This document shows, piece after piece, positions 7,401 to 16,477 of a DNA stretch of 64,000 bases. Numbering within the stretch: the first letter of the stretch is position 1; every line of letters starts with the position of its first letter. Location: contig JAFZDO010000024.1 in NCBI GenBank assembly GCA_017561145.1, positions 47,256-111,255 of the forward strand, given 5' to 3'. Origin of the DNA: Clostridia bacterium (GTDB lineage: Bacteria > Bacillota > Clostridia > Oscillospirales > CAG-382). The notes below the pieces were generated by a model, which was not told where the DNA came from, did not search any database, and was given only the letters and a program-made list of their open reading frames with translations. A program made the translations under genes and the position numbers.

Positions 7401-7429
7401 ATGATACCTTATTTTGAGCTGTATGTCAA
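7401..7429 (-). promoter_or_regulatory. Promoter for the DUF4358-Dabb-DUF6472 genes
   Basis: On the minus strand TTGACA (7424-7429) and TATCAT (7401-7406) are spaced 17 bp, about 40 bp before the lipoprotein start. The 209 bp intergenic region is very AT-rich and also holds a TATAAT at about 7532 for the rightward MBOAT operon. Confidence 0.55.
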
Positions 7430-7569
7430 TAATTTGTGTCAATAAGACGGATAAATTTTACAAGTTATAATATTTCCTTAACAACCTTGCGTTATAAACG
7501 TAAAAAGCTCTTTATTTTTTCATCGGAATATGATATAATGATATTAATTACACAAATGAGGAGAAAACC

Positions 7570-8955
7570 ATGGTCTTTTCATCCTTGATATTTATTTTTG
7601 CATATCTTGCCGTAACGCTTGCGGTTTATTACGTTACCCCGCTTAAATGGCGCAATTTGGTGCTGTTTGTCGTTTCGCTTGCGTTTTACGGTTGGGGCGA
7701 GCCGAAATATATCGCATTGATGATAATTTCGATACTCATCGCTTACTTTTTCGGCTTCTTTATCGAAAAACACCGCGAATCGAACAAAAAACGCGCAAAA
7801 ATCTATCTTGCGATATCCCTGATAGGCAATTTATCCTTTCTTTTGTTTTTCAAATATTATAATTTCTTTGCCGAAAACATCGGCTTTGCAACGATAGAGG
7901 GCTTGACTCTCCCTGTCGGTATCTCCTTTTACACCTTCCAGATAATGTCATACTCCATCGACCTTTACCGCGGTGAGGTTCCGTTGGCAAGAAGAATAAT
8001 CCCCTTCGGCACCTACGTTACCCTCTTCCCTCAGCTTATTGCAGGCCCCATTGTCCGCTACAAGGACGTTTGCGACCAAATGGAGGGCAGAAAGGAAACC
8101 GTTTCCAAATTCGCATCCGGCGTCAACCGATTTGTGACCGGTCTTGCGAAAAAGCTTATTCTCGGTGACTCTGCCGCCGCGATTGCCGAGCTTTTGGAGC
8201 GCAACGGAGAATTCGAAACGACCGTCGTCGGCACCTGGATTATAATGATCTGCTATACCTTCCACATCTATTTCGACTTTTCGGGATATTCGGATATGGC
8301 AATAGGTCTTGGCAGAATGTTCGGCTTTGAATTCGTAGAAAATTTCAATTATCCCTATATCGCAAAAAGCATCACCGATTTCTGGAGAAGATGGCATATC
8401 ACGCTGTCGACCTGGTTCCGTGAATATATCTACATCCCTCTCGGCGGCAACCGAGTCAGCAAGCCGCGCGCCTTTTTCAATCTTGCCGCAGTATGGTTTT
8501 TAACCGGCTTTTGGCACGGCGCCGATTGGAATTATATACTTTGGGGTGTTTATTTCTGGGTATTTCTCGTTATCGAAAAGGCGTTTCTCGGAAGACTTCT
8601 TAAAAAAATACCCGTGCTCGGACATATCTACACGCTTATTATCGTCGGCTTCGGCTGGATAATCTTCTTCCATTCCGACCTTTCGGCTATTGCCGATACG
8701 GCAAAGCAATTGATCGGCATTAATACGGATTTTGCGAGCGCAAATATCGGCAACACTCTTTTAAGACTGCTGCCGTTCATTGCGGTTTGCGCGCTTGCCT
8801 GCACGCCTATCCCAAAACGGATATTCGAAAAATTGCAGGAAAGGCTTTCACCCGTATTGGCTATAAAGCCTATCGCCATCGCTCTCCTTTTTGCCGTATG
8901 TATTGCATATATGGTCGACAACAGCTTTTCGCCGTTCCTTTATTACATCTTTTAA
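7570..8955 (+). CDS. MBOAT-family O-acyltransferase (AlgI/DltB-like)
   Basis: 461 residues with about ten membrane helices. LTLPVGISFYTFQIMSY, FPQLIAGPIVRY, DFWRRWHITLSTWFREY and the active-site stretch GFWHGADWNYILWG carry the conserved histidines of the MBOAT family. Length and motifs match AlgI-type enzymes, which pass acyl (usually acetyl) groups across the membrane to a surface polysaccharide. The next two genes encode AlgX/DHHW-type extracellular partners, making a three-gene O-acetylation operon (gaps 14 and 18 nt). GAGGAG precedes the ATG. Confidence 0.92.
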   Translation: MVFSSLIFIFAYLAVTLAVYYVTPLKWRNLVLFVVSLAFYGWGEPKYIALMIISILIAYFFGFFIEKHRESNKKRAKIYLAISLIGNLSFLLFFKYYNFFAENIGFATIEGLTLPVGISFYTFQIMSYSIDLYRGEVPLARRIIPFGTYVTLFPQLIAGPIVRYKDVCDQMEGRKETVSKFASGVNRFVTGLAKKLILGDSAAAIAELLERNGEFETTVVGTWIIMICYTFHIYFDFSGYSDMAIGLGRMFGFEFVENFNYPYIAKSITDFWRRWHITLSTWFREYIYIPLGGNRVSKPRAFFNLAAVWFLTGFWHGADWNYILWGVYFWVFLVIEKAFLGRLLKKIPVLGHIYTLIIVGFGWIIFFHSDLSAIADTAKQLIGINTDFASANIGNTLLRLLPFIAVCALACTPIPKRIFEKLQERLSPVLAIKPIAIALLFAVCIAYMVDNSFSPFLYYIF

Positions 8956-8969
8956 GGAGGTAGAAAATA

Positions 8970-10148
8970 ATGAAAAAATACAGCGAATTAACAACGGTCA
9001 TTCTTTTCTGCCTTATCGTTTTCTCGTTTGCGATAGCGTTTTTCGTAACGCCCGACGCCGAATATTCCGAGGAGGAAAAGCGTCCGCTCGAGCAGGCGCC
9101 GGAGCTTAATACCGAAAATTTCTTTTCGGGTGAATTCGCAAAGGATATCAACGTATATTTTTCGGACCAATTCCCTATTCGCAATCTTTTTGTAAAAATC
9201 AAAAGCGCAGCGGAGCTTGGCTTGGGTAAGACCGAAAACAACGGCGTGCTTTACAGCTACGATCAGCTTGCGGTAAAGGATTTCCCGGCATACAACGTTT
9301 ACAGCGAGGATATGACCGAGAAAAAAGACACCGACCACATTTATTTCGATTCGGTCGAACTTCAGCTTCAATCGGTGAACGCGCTTGCCGACAAGCTTGA
9401 AATTCCGCTCGTGACGGTTTTACCGCCGAGAACCATTGATATTGCGGACTCTAAATTCAACTATACCCGTCCCGACGGTGACAGACTGTATGATCTGATG
9501 AACGAAACGCTGAACGAAAACACGGGATATATCGACGTGCTTTCGCTTCTCCGCCCTAAATACGAGCAGGGCGAATACGTTTATTACCGTACCGACCACC
9601 ATTGGACAACGCTCGGTGCTTATTACGTTTACTGTGAAATAATGGAATCGCTCGGATGCGGCGATTCGATAATCCCCAAAGAGGAATTCGATATCGAAGC
9701 GGTAAATGATTTTATCGGCTCAACTGCCTCGAAGGGCTGCTTCCCGTTTTATAAAAAGGACGTTATCGAAATGTGGCATCTCGACGACGACGATGAATAC
9801 GAGGTCGTCGCAGACGGTGAGGATATGGGCGGCTTCTACGTAAGAAGCTATATCGACACTATCGATAAATACTCTCTGTTTATGGGCGGAGTTCACAACA
9901 CGGTAAGCGTTACCAAAAAGGGCGAGGACCGCAAAACGCTGCTTATCGCGCGCGATTCCTTCTCCGACTGTCTTGTTCCCTTTTTGGCAAGAGAGTTTAA
10001 TATCGTTACAGTCAACCTTGATATAAATCAGGATATCCGCTTTGCCGCTTCCTATTATGAAGCCGACGCGGTGCTTATAGTTTACAACGCAGAAAACCTT
10101 ATTAAAACCGCAAATCTCGCAAACGTAAAATTCAGCGTAGCTTATTAA
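8970..10148 (+). CDS. DHHW-family membrane-anchored SGNH-like acetyltransferase partner
   Basis: 392 residues: an N-terminal signal anchor (about 10-28), EEEKRPLEQAPEL, then SDQFPIRNLFVKIK, and YYRTDHHWTTLGAYYVY near residues 208-224. The DHHW motif supplies the Asp-His pair of a SGNH-like catalytic site, and LLIARDSFSDCLVPFLA near 330 gives the Asp-Ser segment of AlgX/AlgJ-type proteins. It probably takes acyl groups from the upstream MBOAT protein and places them on an extracellular glycan. AAGGAGGT precedes the ATG. The polymer is unknown. Confidence 0.85.
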   Translation: MKKYSELTTVILFCLIVFSFAIAFFVTPDAEYSEEEKRPLEQAPELNTENFFSGEFAKDINVYFSDQFPIRNLFVKIKSAAELGLGKTENNGVLYSYDQLAVKDFPAYNVYSEDMTEKKDTDHIYFDSVELQLQSVNALADKLEIPLVTVLPPRTIDIADSKFNYTRPDGDRLYDLMNETLNENTGYIDVLSLLRPKYEQGEYVYYRTDHHWTTLGAYYVYCEIMESLGCGDSIIPKEEFDIEAVNDFIGSTASKGCFPFYKKDVIEMWHLDDDDEYEVVADGEDMGGFYVRSYIDTIDKYSLFMGGVHNTVSVTKKGEDRKTLLIARDSFSDCLVPFLAREFNIVTVNLDINQDIRFAASYYEADAVLIVYNAENLIKTANLANVKFSVAY

Positions 10149-10166
10149 TATAAACGGAGGACAAAA

Positions 10167-11573
10167 ATGAAACGTATTTTATCTCTCATTACGGTATTGC
10201 TCCTTTTATGCACACTAATTCTCGCCGCTTGCGATAACGGCACCTCTGACGTTCAAAGCACTCCCGAATCACAAGAAGAATCCTCGTCTGCGCCCGAAAG
10301 CACCGAGGAATCCAAAGAGCTCAGCAAGGAGGAATCCAAGCAAGAATCCAAGGAAGAATCCAAGGAGGAATCCAAGGAAGAATCCAAGGAGGAAAGCTCC
10401 GAAGAGGTGGTAAAGGAGGTTACAAAGCTCCCCACCAAATACGAAGAGGGCGGTATTTCGCTTGAAGCCGCAAGCTTTTCCGAAAAGCCCTATTTTGCCT
10501 TGGTCGGCAGATGCAGTGAGGGCGCGATCGTTAAAGGCGAAGCAAACGGCGAAACCGTGACGAGCAAATCCTATCACGGATGGTATTCGTTGCGTCTTAA
10601 ATGCACCGGCAAAAACGTTGACGTTAAAATAAGCCAAGAGATCGACGGCAATCAGGTCGGCGAAACGCTCGAATACAGAATCAAGCCCACCACACCCGGC
10701 AGCGAAATGTGGCCTACCGTCACCGGCGGTGATTTCCAATTTTTCTTCCAAAAAATGCTTCCCGATTTTCAAGGCAAGAACGTCCCCTCCGCAGGCGTCC
10801 TTAACAATCTTTCCGCACGTGTAAAGATTCACCTTGAATCGCTTCGCAAGGTAAATCCCGATGCCGAGATCATTTATATGATCGTTCCTTCGTCTATGAC
10901 CACTTATCCCGAGCTCGTTCCCTCGCAATATGCTCCGGCAACGGGAGAGACCAAGCTTGATAAGACCATGGCGGCGATCGTACGCGGCGGCGGTACCGTT
11001 ATCGATCTCAAGAGCATTTTCGCAGAGCACAAAAACGACGAGATGCCGCTTTACTACAAGCTCGACAGTCACTGGTCGGATTACGGCGCATACGTCGCTT
11101 ACAACGCACTTTTCGAGCATATTTCCGAAAAGTTCCCCGAAGCCGCACCCCGTCCCGAAAGCGATTTCAACTGGAACGAGGGCTATTATAACAGCGGCGA
11201 TATGGCATATTACCTTGCAATGTCGCAAAGCAAGATAAAGGAATATTCCTACTATCGCACCTTCAAGGACAAGGTTCCCGCATCGGTAACTGCGTTTAAC
11301 CGTTACGATTCCGCGACCTCGCTCACCTACAGTGACGAAATGACCTATGAAAACACCATCGTTACCGGCAATAGCGATCTTCCCAACTGTATCGTTATGC
11401 GTGACTCCTATTCGACTCAGATGTACGACATCCTTGCAGAAAGAATGAACCGCACAGTATATCGCGGAATGTGGGGATATTCTTGGGATAATTGGCTTAT
11501 AACCAGCGAAAAGCCTGATTACGTCATTTATCTTATCGCCGAATGGAATATCGACGCGATACTTTACAACTAA
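10167..11573 (+). CDS. AlgX/SGNH-like lipoprotein with Ser-Glu-Lys linker
   Basis: 468 residues. A lipoprotein signal ends LILAACDNG (Cys near 22), and a linker of about 60 residues made of EESKEESK repeats follows. A small beta domain (about 90-170) comes next, then an AlgX/DHHW-like catalytic region: EIIYMIVPSSMTTYPE, DSHWSDYGAYVAYNALF and CIVMRDSYSTQMYD. The Asp-His pair (DSHW) and RDSYS give the same catalytic layout as the gene before it. It is the second extracellular partner of the MBOAT enzyme. The repeat linker would let the domain reach through the cell wall. Confidence 0.8.
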   Translation: MKRILSLITVLLLLCTLILAACDNGTSDVQSTPESQEESSSAPESTEESKELSKEESKQESKEESKEESKEESKEESSEEVVKEVTKLPTKYEEGGISLEAASFSEKPYFALVGRCSEGAIVKGEANGETVTSKSYHGWYSLRLKCTGKNVDVKISQEIDGNQVGETLEYRIKPTTPGSEMWPTVTGGDFQFFFQKMLPDFQGKNVPSAGVLNNLSARVKIHLESLRKVNPDAEIIYMIVPSSMTTYPELVPSQYAPATGETKLDKTMAAIVRGGGTVIDLKSIFAEHKNDEMPLYYKLDSHWSDYGAYVAYNALFEHISEKFPEAAPRPESDFNWNEGYYNSGDMAYYLAMSQSKIKEYSYYRTFKDKVPASVTAFNRYDSATSLTYSDEMTYENTIVTGNSDLPNCIVMRDSYSTQMYDILAERMNRTVYRGMWGYSWDNWLITSEKPDYVIYLIAEWNIDAILYN

Positions 11574-11584
11574 AAAGCTTTTTC

Positions 11585-11620
11585 ATACTGCCTGCGTAAA
11601 CACGTGGGCAGTATATTTTT
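11585..11620 (+). terminator. Terminator of the MBOAT operon
   Basis: ATACTGCC (11585-11592) pairs with GGCAGTAT (11607-11614) and is followed by a run of Ts. Confidence 0.7.
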
Positions 11621-11658
11621 TACCAAACTGGCATAAATTAACACGAGGTGTTATTTTT

Positions 11659-12129
11659 ATGAAAATACAATGGAAAAAGCTTATCGTATCAATCGCAATT
11701 CCGCTTGGCATCGGTCTTGTTGCAGGCTGGATAACGAGCGATTCGACCGAAATGTTTGAAAGCATAAGCAAGCCGCCGTTATCTCCGCCCGCTTGGCTTT
11801 TCCCCGTTGCATGGAGTATTCTTTACCTGCTTATGGGAATCGCCTTTTACCGCGTTTGGATCGCCGTTACGACCGCAGATAAACGCAAGGAAGCGTTTTT
11901 GTTCTACTTCGCGCAACTGATATTCAACTTTTTCTGGCCGATAATATTCTTTAATCTGCAGGAATATCTTTTCGCCTTCGTTTGGTTGGCTATTCTTTGG
12001 GTGCTGATTCTTTTAACGCAACGGCGCTTTTCAAAAATCGATTCGTGGGCAGGATATTTGCTTATTCCCTATCTCGCTTGGGTTGCATTTGCGGGATATT
12101 TGAATCTCGGCATCTGGTGGCTTAATTAA
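11659..12129 (+). CDS. tspO: TspO/MBR family protein
   Basis: 156 residues with five predicted helices. SKPPLSPPAWLFPVAWSILY near residues 40-59 is the hallmark of TspO (P-PxWvFp.vW..LY), followed by LLMGIAFYRVW and a Trp-rich C terminus (WLLIPYLAWVAFAGYLN-like). TspO proteins bind porphyrins and other hydrophobic ligands and are linked to stress and tetrapyrrole handling; the exact role in Firmicutes is unclear. It is a single gene with GAGGTG upstream and a strong terminator downstream. Confidence 0.9.
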   Translation: MKIQWKKLIVSIAIPLGIGLVAGWITSDSTEMFESISKPPLSPPAWLFPVAWSILYLLMGIAFYRVWIAVTTADKRKEAFLFYFAQLIFNFFWPIIFFNLQEYLFAFVWLAILWVLILLTQRRFSKIDSWAGYLLIPYLAWVAFAGYLNLGIWWLN

Positions 12130-12136
12130 AAAAACA

Positions 12137-12170
12137 AACCGTTCGGATTTTCAGGTCCGAACGGTTTTAT
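12137..12170. terminator. Bidirectional terminator between tspO and the metallophosphoesterase gene
   Basis: AACCGTTCGGA pairs with TCCGAACGGTT across a TTTTCAGG loop, with A and T tracts on both sides. The two flanking genes converge here. Confidence 0.8.
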
Positions 12171-12184
12171 TTACGCTTTTTGCT

Positions 12185-13915
12185 TTATTTCTTCTTGCGG
12201 ATGATTACCGCACCGGTTATCACAGCCGTCAAAACTATCACACCGGCGATCACCCAGAACCAAACCCCGTTTTCATTTACATCGTCGTTACCTTCAGAAG
12301 AATCATCCGATACGCCGGATTCGCTTTCGGGAGCGGATATAGGCTCGGAGTTGTCTTCAACCGAAACGTCATTTTCCGAAACGGTTTCGGATTCGGTACT
12401 TTCGGAAACGGTTTCCGATTCAACGGGTTGGCTTGATTCCTCAGGCTCACTCGATTCCTCGGGAACGCTCGATTCCTCGGGCTCGCTCGACTCCTCGGGC
12501 GGAGCTTCCTTGTTTTGTTTTACGGGAATCATAAAGCAGGCATCGGGAATTTTTTTGCCTGTCGAGAAGTTATATCCCGTGTAAACGATATAGTCGGAAT
12601 AAATCTCAACGGTATAGCCCTCACTGCCGTATTCGGGGGTAACGTTCTTTCTGCCGTCATAACTGCGCTGCATCGCGACACCCGTTCCGTAAGCACAGGG
12701 CTGGCTGTTTGAGCCGATATGAACGGTATGTGCAAATTCGCCGTTCACGTTCGAATAGTTTGCATTATCATAGAACGAAACGTGGGTGTGACCCGACATA
12801 ACGATTGCGTGCTTGTATTGCTCGAGAAGCTTCTTCAGACGCATATTTTGAGGATAAGTGATCTTGAAATCGATACAAGCATTGTAGGTTCCGTTGACAA
12901 TATCGCCCGCACCAAACTTTTTGCCGTCCTTGAGGAAGGGAGAATGGCAGGCAATAAACAAATTAGCTTCCTCACCGTACTGCGAAAGCACGCCTTCAAA
13001 CCAATCCATTTGCGCCTTCGAGAAATTATCGTATTTCGCGCTGTCGCCGGGCGCCTTCAGCTCCTGCGATAAAAAGATGAACACATTGTCCTTTGCACCC
13101 TTTTCACCCTCGAAAACAACGTAGAAATAAGGCGAATTTTCGTAAGGATGAACCTGATTGCTTCCCTTTAAATAAGCGCCGTGAAGACCGACGTCGGCAG
13201 GGGTATTGCCGTGGTTGCCGGTTGATTCATAAACGTTTTTCAAATCGAATTTAGAGCTATTTATAATTTCAACGTGCTTTGCATACTGTGCCTCGAGATC
13301 GGGGCTTTCACCGCGGTCACCGACAACGTCGCCCGTGATAACAACGATGTCCATATCCTTTTCAGCCATAAAGTCCATCGTGGCCTTGAGCTTTGCATAA
13401 GCGCCGCGGTTGTGCTGTTCGTAATTCATGTGAGTATCCGAAAGCGCACCGAACGAAAACAAGAGCTTGCCGAAATCGGGTGTGCGCTTGGATGCGGGAA
13501 TTTCAGCAGTCGCTATCGCATCCTTAATGTCGGGTGTTTCGTTAAGAAAATAGGTAGTGTGCGAGAAAACGGCAATGCCCTTTGCGCCTTTGGGAATCAT
13601 CATTCCCGCGCTTATGCTTCCCGTTGCAGCGCCGCCCGTCATTTTAATAGCGGTTGCCTCGTCATAATCGGGCAAAACATTGTTGCCGTCGGTGTAATAA
13701 ACGATAAAATATCCGTTTTTTGCGCCGTTTGCGCTCGGTGTAACGGTTATATCGCATTGTGCAAAGCCCGCAACATCGGCCCCGTCACCTGTGAATTTGA
13801 TCTCAACGGTTGCTTTATCTTGATTTGCAGACACAATGCCCACCCCCTGAAATATCCCAAGCACGAAAAACGCCGAAAGCGCTACCGCGCAAAATCTTTT
13901 TGCTATACTAAACAC
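12185..13915 (-). CDS. Surface-anchored calcineurin-like metallophosphoesterase
   Basis: 576 residues: a signal peptide; a beta-sandwich domain (about 35-140); then a calcineurin-like phosphoesterase domain with SDTH (about residue 160), VVITGDVVGDRG, STGNHGN and MSGHTHVSF, the metal-binding motifs of the family. After the enzyme comes a linker of Pro-Glu-Glu-Ser-Ser repeats and a C-terminal helix ending IRKKK, so the enzyme is held at the cell surface. The substrate could be nucleotides, phospholipid head groups or wall polymers. The start is a GTG seven bases after AGGAGG. Confidence 0.88.
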   Translation of the reverse strand: MFSIAKRFCAVALSAFFVLGIFQGVGIVSANQDKATVEIKFTGDGADVAGFAQCDITVTPSANGAKNGYFIVYYTDGNNVLPDYDEATAIKMTGGAATGSISAGMMIPKGAKGIAVFSHTTYFLNETPDIKDAIATAEIPASKRTPDFGKLLFSFGALSDTHMNYEQHNRGAYAKLKATMDFMAEKDMDIVVITGDVVGDRGESPDLEAQYAKHVEIINSSKFDLKNVYESTGNHGNTPADVGLHGAYLKGSNQVHPYENSPYFYVVFEGEKGAKDNVFIFLSQELKAPGDSAKYDNFSKAQMDWFEGVLSQYGEEANLFIACHSPFLKDGKKFGAGDIVNGTYNACIDFKITYPQNMRLKKLLEQYKHAIVMSGHTHVSFYDNANYSNVNGEFAHTVHIGSNSQPCAYGTGVAMQRSYDGRKNVTPEYGSEGYTVEIYSDYIVYTGYNFSTGKKIPDACFMIPVKQNKEAPPEESSEPEESSVPEESSEPEESSQPVESETVSESTESETVSENDVSVEDNSEPISAPESESGVSDDSSEGNDDVNENGVWFWVIAGVIVLTAVITGAVIIRKKK

Positions 13916-13994
13916 GGAAATGCCTCCTTAAGCTATCTTTTTTCTCACGAATTATATCATATTAATAAACAAAAGTAAATAGCGTTTTGCGATA

Positions 13995-14025
13995 AAAAAG
14001 CCCTTCCCGAAAAGGAAGGGCTTTT
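13995..14025 (-). terminator. Terminator of the GntR-ABC operon
   Basis: AAAGCCCTTCC and GGAAGGGCTTT form a hairpin with a CGAAAA loop and T-tracts, just beyond the stop of the leftward permease gene. Confidence 0.75.
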
Positions 14026-14032
14026 AGCTTTT

Positions 14033-15145
14033 TTAATGATGCAGCTCCCGCAAAAAATTCGTAATCGCTATAATTACCGTCACAAATGCCATACAACCTA
14101 TCGTCCAATAATCGGACCTCTTAAATTTAAAGCTTTGTCGGCAGACCGAATAGCCCGCAAACGCCAGTGCAAACCACACCGCAACGACCGTGATATCTCC
14201 ATATCTGCATCCGATATGGCTGTATAGGATTTGAGGAAAGATATAAAGCGGAATGAGCAATCTGTATCCAAAAATCGAATCTGAAACGCCTCCTGCGTGT
14301 TCGCTTTTCTTTTTATTGCATCGCCAAAAGAACAGCGCTACCGAGAGCAATCCGAGCACAATCCAGAAAAGTGTTATTGCAACCGTGGTTTCAAATTTAA
14401 AGATAAAATCAAGAGGATACGTCGTGGTTTCGATAACGCCCTCGATCCGCGCAAGGATATCCATAATATATACCCACGGCAGAGCAAGGTCCTCGAAAAG
14501 ATCGGGAAGATTCGCAAAATAATATATGATAGCGAACACAAGATTCCAACCGATAATAAACGCCGTACCGTCGAAGATATGGTTAGCCTCGTTGAAAACG
14601 AAAACGTTCATTGAATAGTAAAGCCAACCCATAACCATTAAGGCGACAAAGTAAAACGCAAGCCACCCGAGATTGATAAGCGAAATCGCGCCATAGCCGA
14701 TTATAACGAAAACCTCGGCGAAAAAAGCAAGCGCGGCAGGAATCAGCACCGTAAGAAGTCCCGACAAATAATGAGCAAGCGAAATTTTTCTGCGGCTTAA
14801 CGGAAGCGAATTAAAAATGTCGATATTGCGCCGATTTTTGAAAGCATAAAAGCTTACCATCGGCATAACCCAGCAAAGACAAATCAACACAGCGACCGCA
14901 GTACTGAAATTGGTCTCAAAGCCTTCGATTGCGTTTTGGGGCATTGCATCGACGCGCGTGCTTCCGTAGTAATATTTTTGTATTGTTCCGAGATCGTTTT
15001 CGGTATATTTAAAGAACAGATGATTCTGCCAGCTTGAGGTTATGGGGATAAATATCAGCATCGCCAGTATGGCGATGGGAATTACCGTGCGCAGATTTGC
15101 TTTTAAAAGTCTTTTAAAATATCCGCCAAAGCTGTTTTTCATCAT
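14033..15145 (-). CDS. ABC-2 type transporter permease
   Basis: 370 residues with about nine membrane helices, a charged KNRRNIDIFNSLPLSRRKI cytosolic coupling segment near residue 105, and no catalytic motif. It starts ATGATG overlapping the stop of the ATPase gene by 4 nt and so is translated with it. The set GntR-ATPase-permease matches YtrA/BcrA-type exporters that answer cell-wall or membrane-active compounds. The transported substrate is not visible from the sequence. Confidence 0.8.
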   Translation of the reverse strand: MMKNSFGGYFKRLLKANLRTVIPIAILAMLIFIPITSSWQNHLFFKYTENDLGTIQKYYYGSTRVDAMPQNAIEGFETNFSTAVAVLICLCWVMPMVSFYAFKNRRNIDIFNSLPLSRRKISLAHYLSGLLTVLIPAALAFFAEVFVIIGYGAISLINLGWLAFYFVALMVMGWLYYSMNVFVFNEANHIFDGTAFIIGWNLVFAIIYYFANLPDLFEDLALPWVYIMDILARIEGVIETTTYPLDFIFKFETTVAITLFWIVLGLLSVALFFWRCNKKKSEHAGGVSDSIFGYRLLIPLYIFPQILYSHIGCRYGDITVVAVWFALAFAGYSVCRQSFKFKRSDYWTIGCMAFVTVIIAITNFLRELHH

Positions 15146-16020
15146 TTCTTCCCCCTTCCCGATAATACGTCGTGAATAAACGCTTCTTCAAAATCAAGCG
15201 GCATTTCGTCGATGACCGCAGGCGAAAGCGTTTCGAGACGCGCGCGTATTTCATCGGCATCGCCCTCGAACACCGCCGTAGCGAAGCGGCCCTTGATGTC
15301 AAGCGAAACTATCGGCATTCCGTCAAAAGCTTCCCTTGAAATATCCGAGATAAACGCAAGATTAAACTTACAAAGTCTGGAAACGTGGTCGGCAATATCG
15401 CCCTCGCTTTTGATTTGAGTGTTATCGATAAGCACAAATTTGTCGCAAAAATCCTCAAGCTCACGAAGCGAATGACTTGTGATGATAACGGTTGCGTTTT
15501 CTTCCTCGACAAGCTTGATTATCGCATCCTTGAACAGCTTGCGCGAAAGCGGATCAAGTCCGTCAAACGTTTCGTCAAGCAGCATATATTTCGGCTTCAC
15601 CGCAAGCGCGACCGCAATAAAAACCTGTCTGCGCATACCCTTTGAAAAGGTGCGAAGACTCTTCTTTTTGTCGATCTTATATTCGGAAAGAAACGAATCA
15701 AATACGGAAATATCAATTTCGGGATAGAAGGTACGGTAAAACTCAAAAAGCTTTTTCGGGGTCGGTGCGCCCGTGTAAAAAGGATCGTCAGGGAGGAAGA
15801 ATATATCCTTCCTCGTTTCTGCACTCATGGGGCTTTTGCCGTCATAAAGCACCGTGTTTTCGGTTTCGTAAACACCCGAAAGCAAACGCAAAAACGTCGA
15901 TTTGCCCGCGCCGTTGATTCCGACAACGCCCAAAATCGTGCCATCGGGGACCGAAAGGTTTATATTGTTCAAAACGCACTTTTTGTCAAAAGAATGCGAG
16001 AGACCTTTGATTTCAATCAT
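15142..16020 (-). CDS. ABC transporter ATP-binding protein (YtrB/BcrA-like)
   Basis: 292 residues with Walker A GINGAGKST near 36, the signature LRTFSKGMRRQVFIA near 140, Walker B YMLLDETFDGLDP and the H-loop ITSHS. The FSKGM signature and about 290-residue length are typical of bacitracin/membrane-stress ABC-2 exporter ATPases. Its ATG overlaps the GntR stop codon region by 8 nt and its end overlaps the permease start by 4 nt, giving one tightly coupled operon controlled by the regulator. Confidence 0.92.
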   Translation of the reverse strand: MIEIKGLSHSFDKKCVLNNINLSVPDGTILGVVGINGAGKSTFLRLLSGVYETENTVLYDGKSPMSAETRKDIFFLPDDPFYTGAPTPKKLFEFYRTFYPEIDISVFDSFLSEYKIDKKKSLRTFSKGMRRQVFIAVALAVKPKYMLLDETFDGLDPLSRKLFKDAIIKLVEEENATVIITSHSLRELEDFCDKFVLIDNTQIKSEGDIADHVSRLCKFNLAFISDISREAFDGMPIVSLDIKGRFATAVFEGDADEIRARLETLSPAVIDEMPLDFEEAFIHDVLSGRGKK

Positions 16021-16375
16021 TTGAAAATACCTCCCTGATTATTTCGTTTAGCTCGTCAAGGGTAATGCCCTGCTCCTTAAGCTCGTGCACAGTCTTTACT
16101 GCGTTTGCCCTGCGCGTATCGGAAATATTGCCCGAAGCATCGCCCGAATAGGTAACAAACGCGCCTTTTTTGGGCAATGAACAAATCAAGCCCTTCTCTT
16201 CAAGAAGAACGTACGCCTTTTGCACCGTATTGGGGTTAACGCCAAGCTCTGCCGCCGCGGTGCGAACGCTCGGCAGCTTGTCGCCGTCGCGCAATACGCC
16301 CAAACGGATGTAGTTTTCGTATTTTTCCGCAACTTCAATATAAACGTCGCGCTTTCCAAACAACCCTTTCGGCAT
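16013..16375 (-). CDS. GntR family regulator, YtrA subfamily
   Basis: 120 residues from the ATG at 16375, which follows AAAGGAGTGGGAAA. The N-terminal winged helix reads KYENYIRLGVLRDGDKLPSV, RTAAAELGVNPNTVQKAYVL and GLICSLPKKGAFVT, the GntR DNA-binding fold. The short helical tail (KEQGITLDELNEIIREV) is the YtrA-type dimerisation segment. It is the first gene of the ABC operon and probably represses it by binding the repeat array at 16391-16426, which lies just downstream of the -10 box. A longer in-frame extension upstream crosses the promoter and is not used. Confidence 0.88.
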   Translation of the reverse strand: MPKGLFGKRDVYIEVAEKYENYIRLGVLRDGDKLPSVRTAAAELGVNPNTVQKAYVLLEEKGLICSLPKKGAFVTYSGDASGNISDTRRANAVKTVHELKEQGITLDELNEIIREVFSND

Positions 16376-16390
16376 TTTCCCACTCCTTTT

Positions 16391-16426
16391 ATCTGTATTA
16401 TCTGTATCATCTGTTCTATCTGTACT
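16391..16426. promoter_or_regulatory. Four tandem 9 bp operator repeats (ATCTGTNNT)
   Basis: ATCTGTATT, ATCTGTATC, ATCTGTTCT and ATCTGTACT follow each other without gaps between the -10 box and the ribosome site of the GntR gene. A 9 bp period close to one helical turn and the position at the transcription start suggest an autorepression operator. Confidence 0.65.
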
Positions 16427-16452
16427 ATAACACTTGATTTTGAATTTGTCAA
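16424..16452 (-). promoter_or_regulatory. Promoter of the GntR-ABC operon
   Basis: On the minus strand TTGACA (16447-16452) and TATAGT (16424-16429) have a 17 bp spacer. Transcription would start inside the ATCTGT repeat array. Confidence 0.7.
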
Positions 16453-16477
16453 TAGTGAATTTAATTATTTTACGCAT

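Noticed and set aside
10269-11228. Leftward 319-codon frame
   Set aside because: Antisense to the AlgX-like lipoprotein; the repeat linker keeps the opposite frame open.
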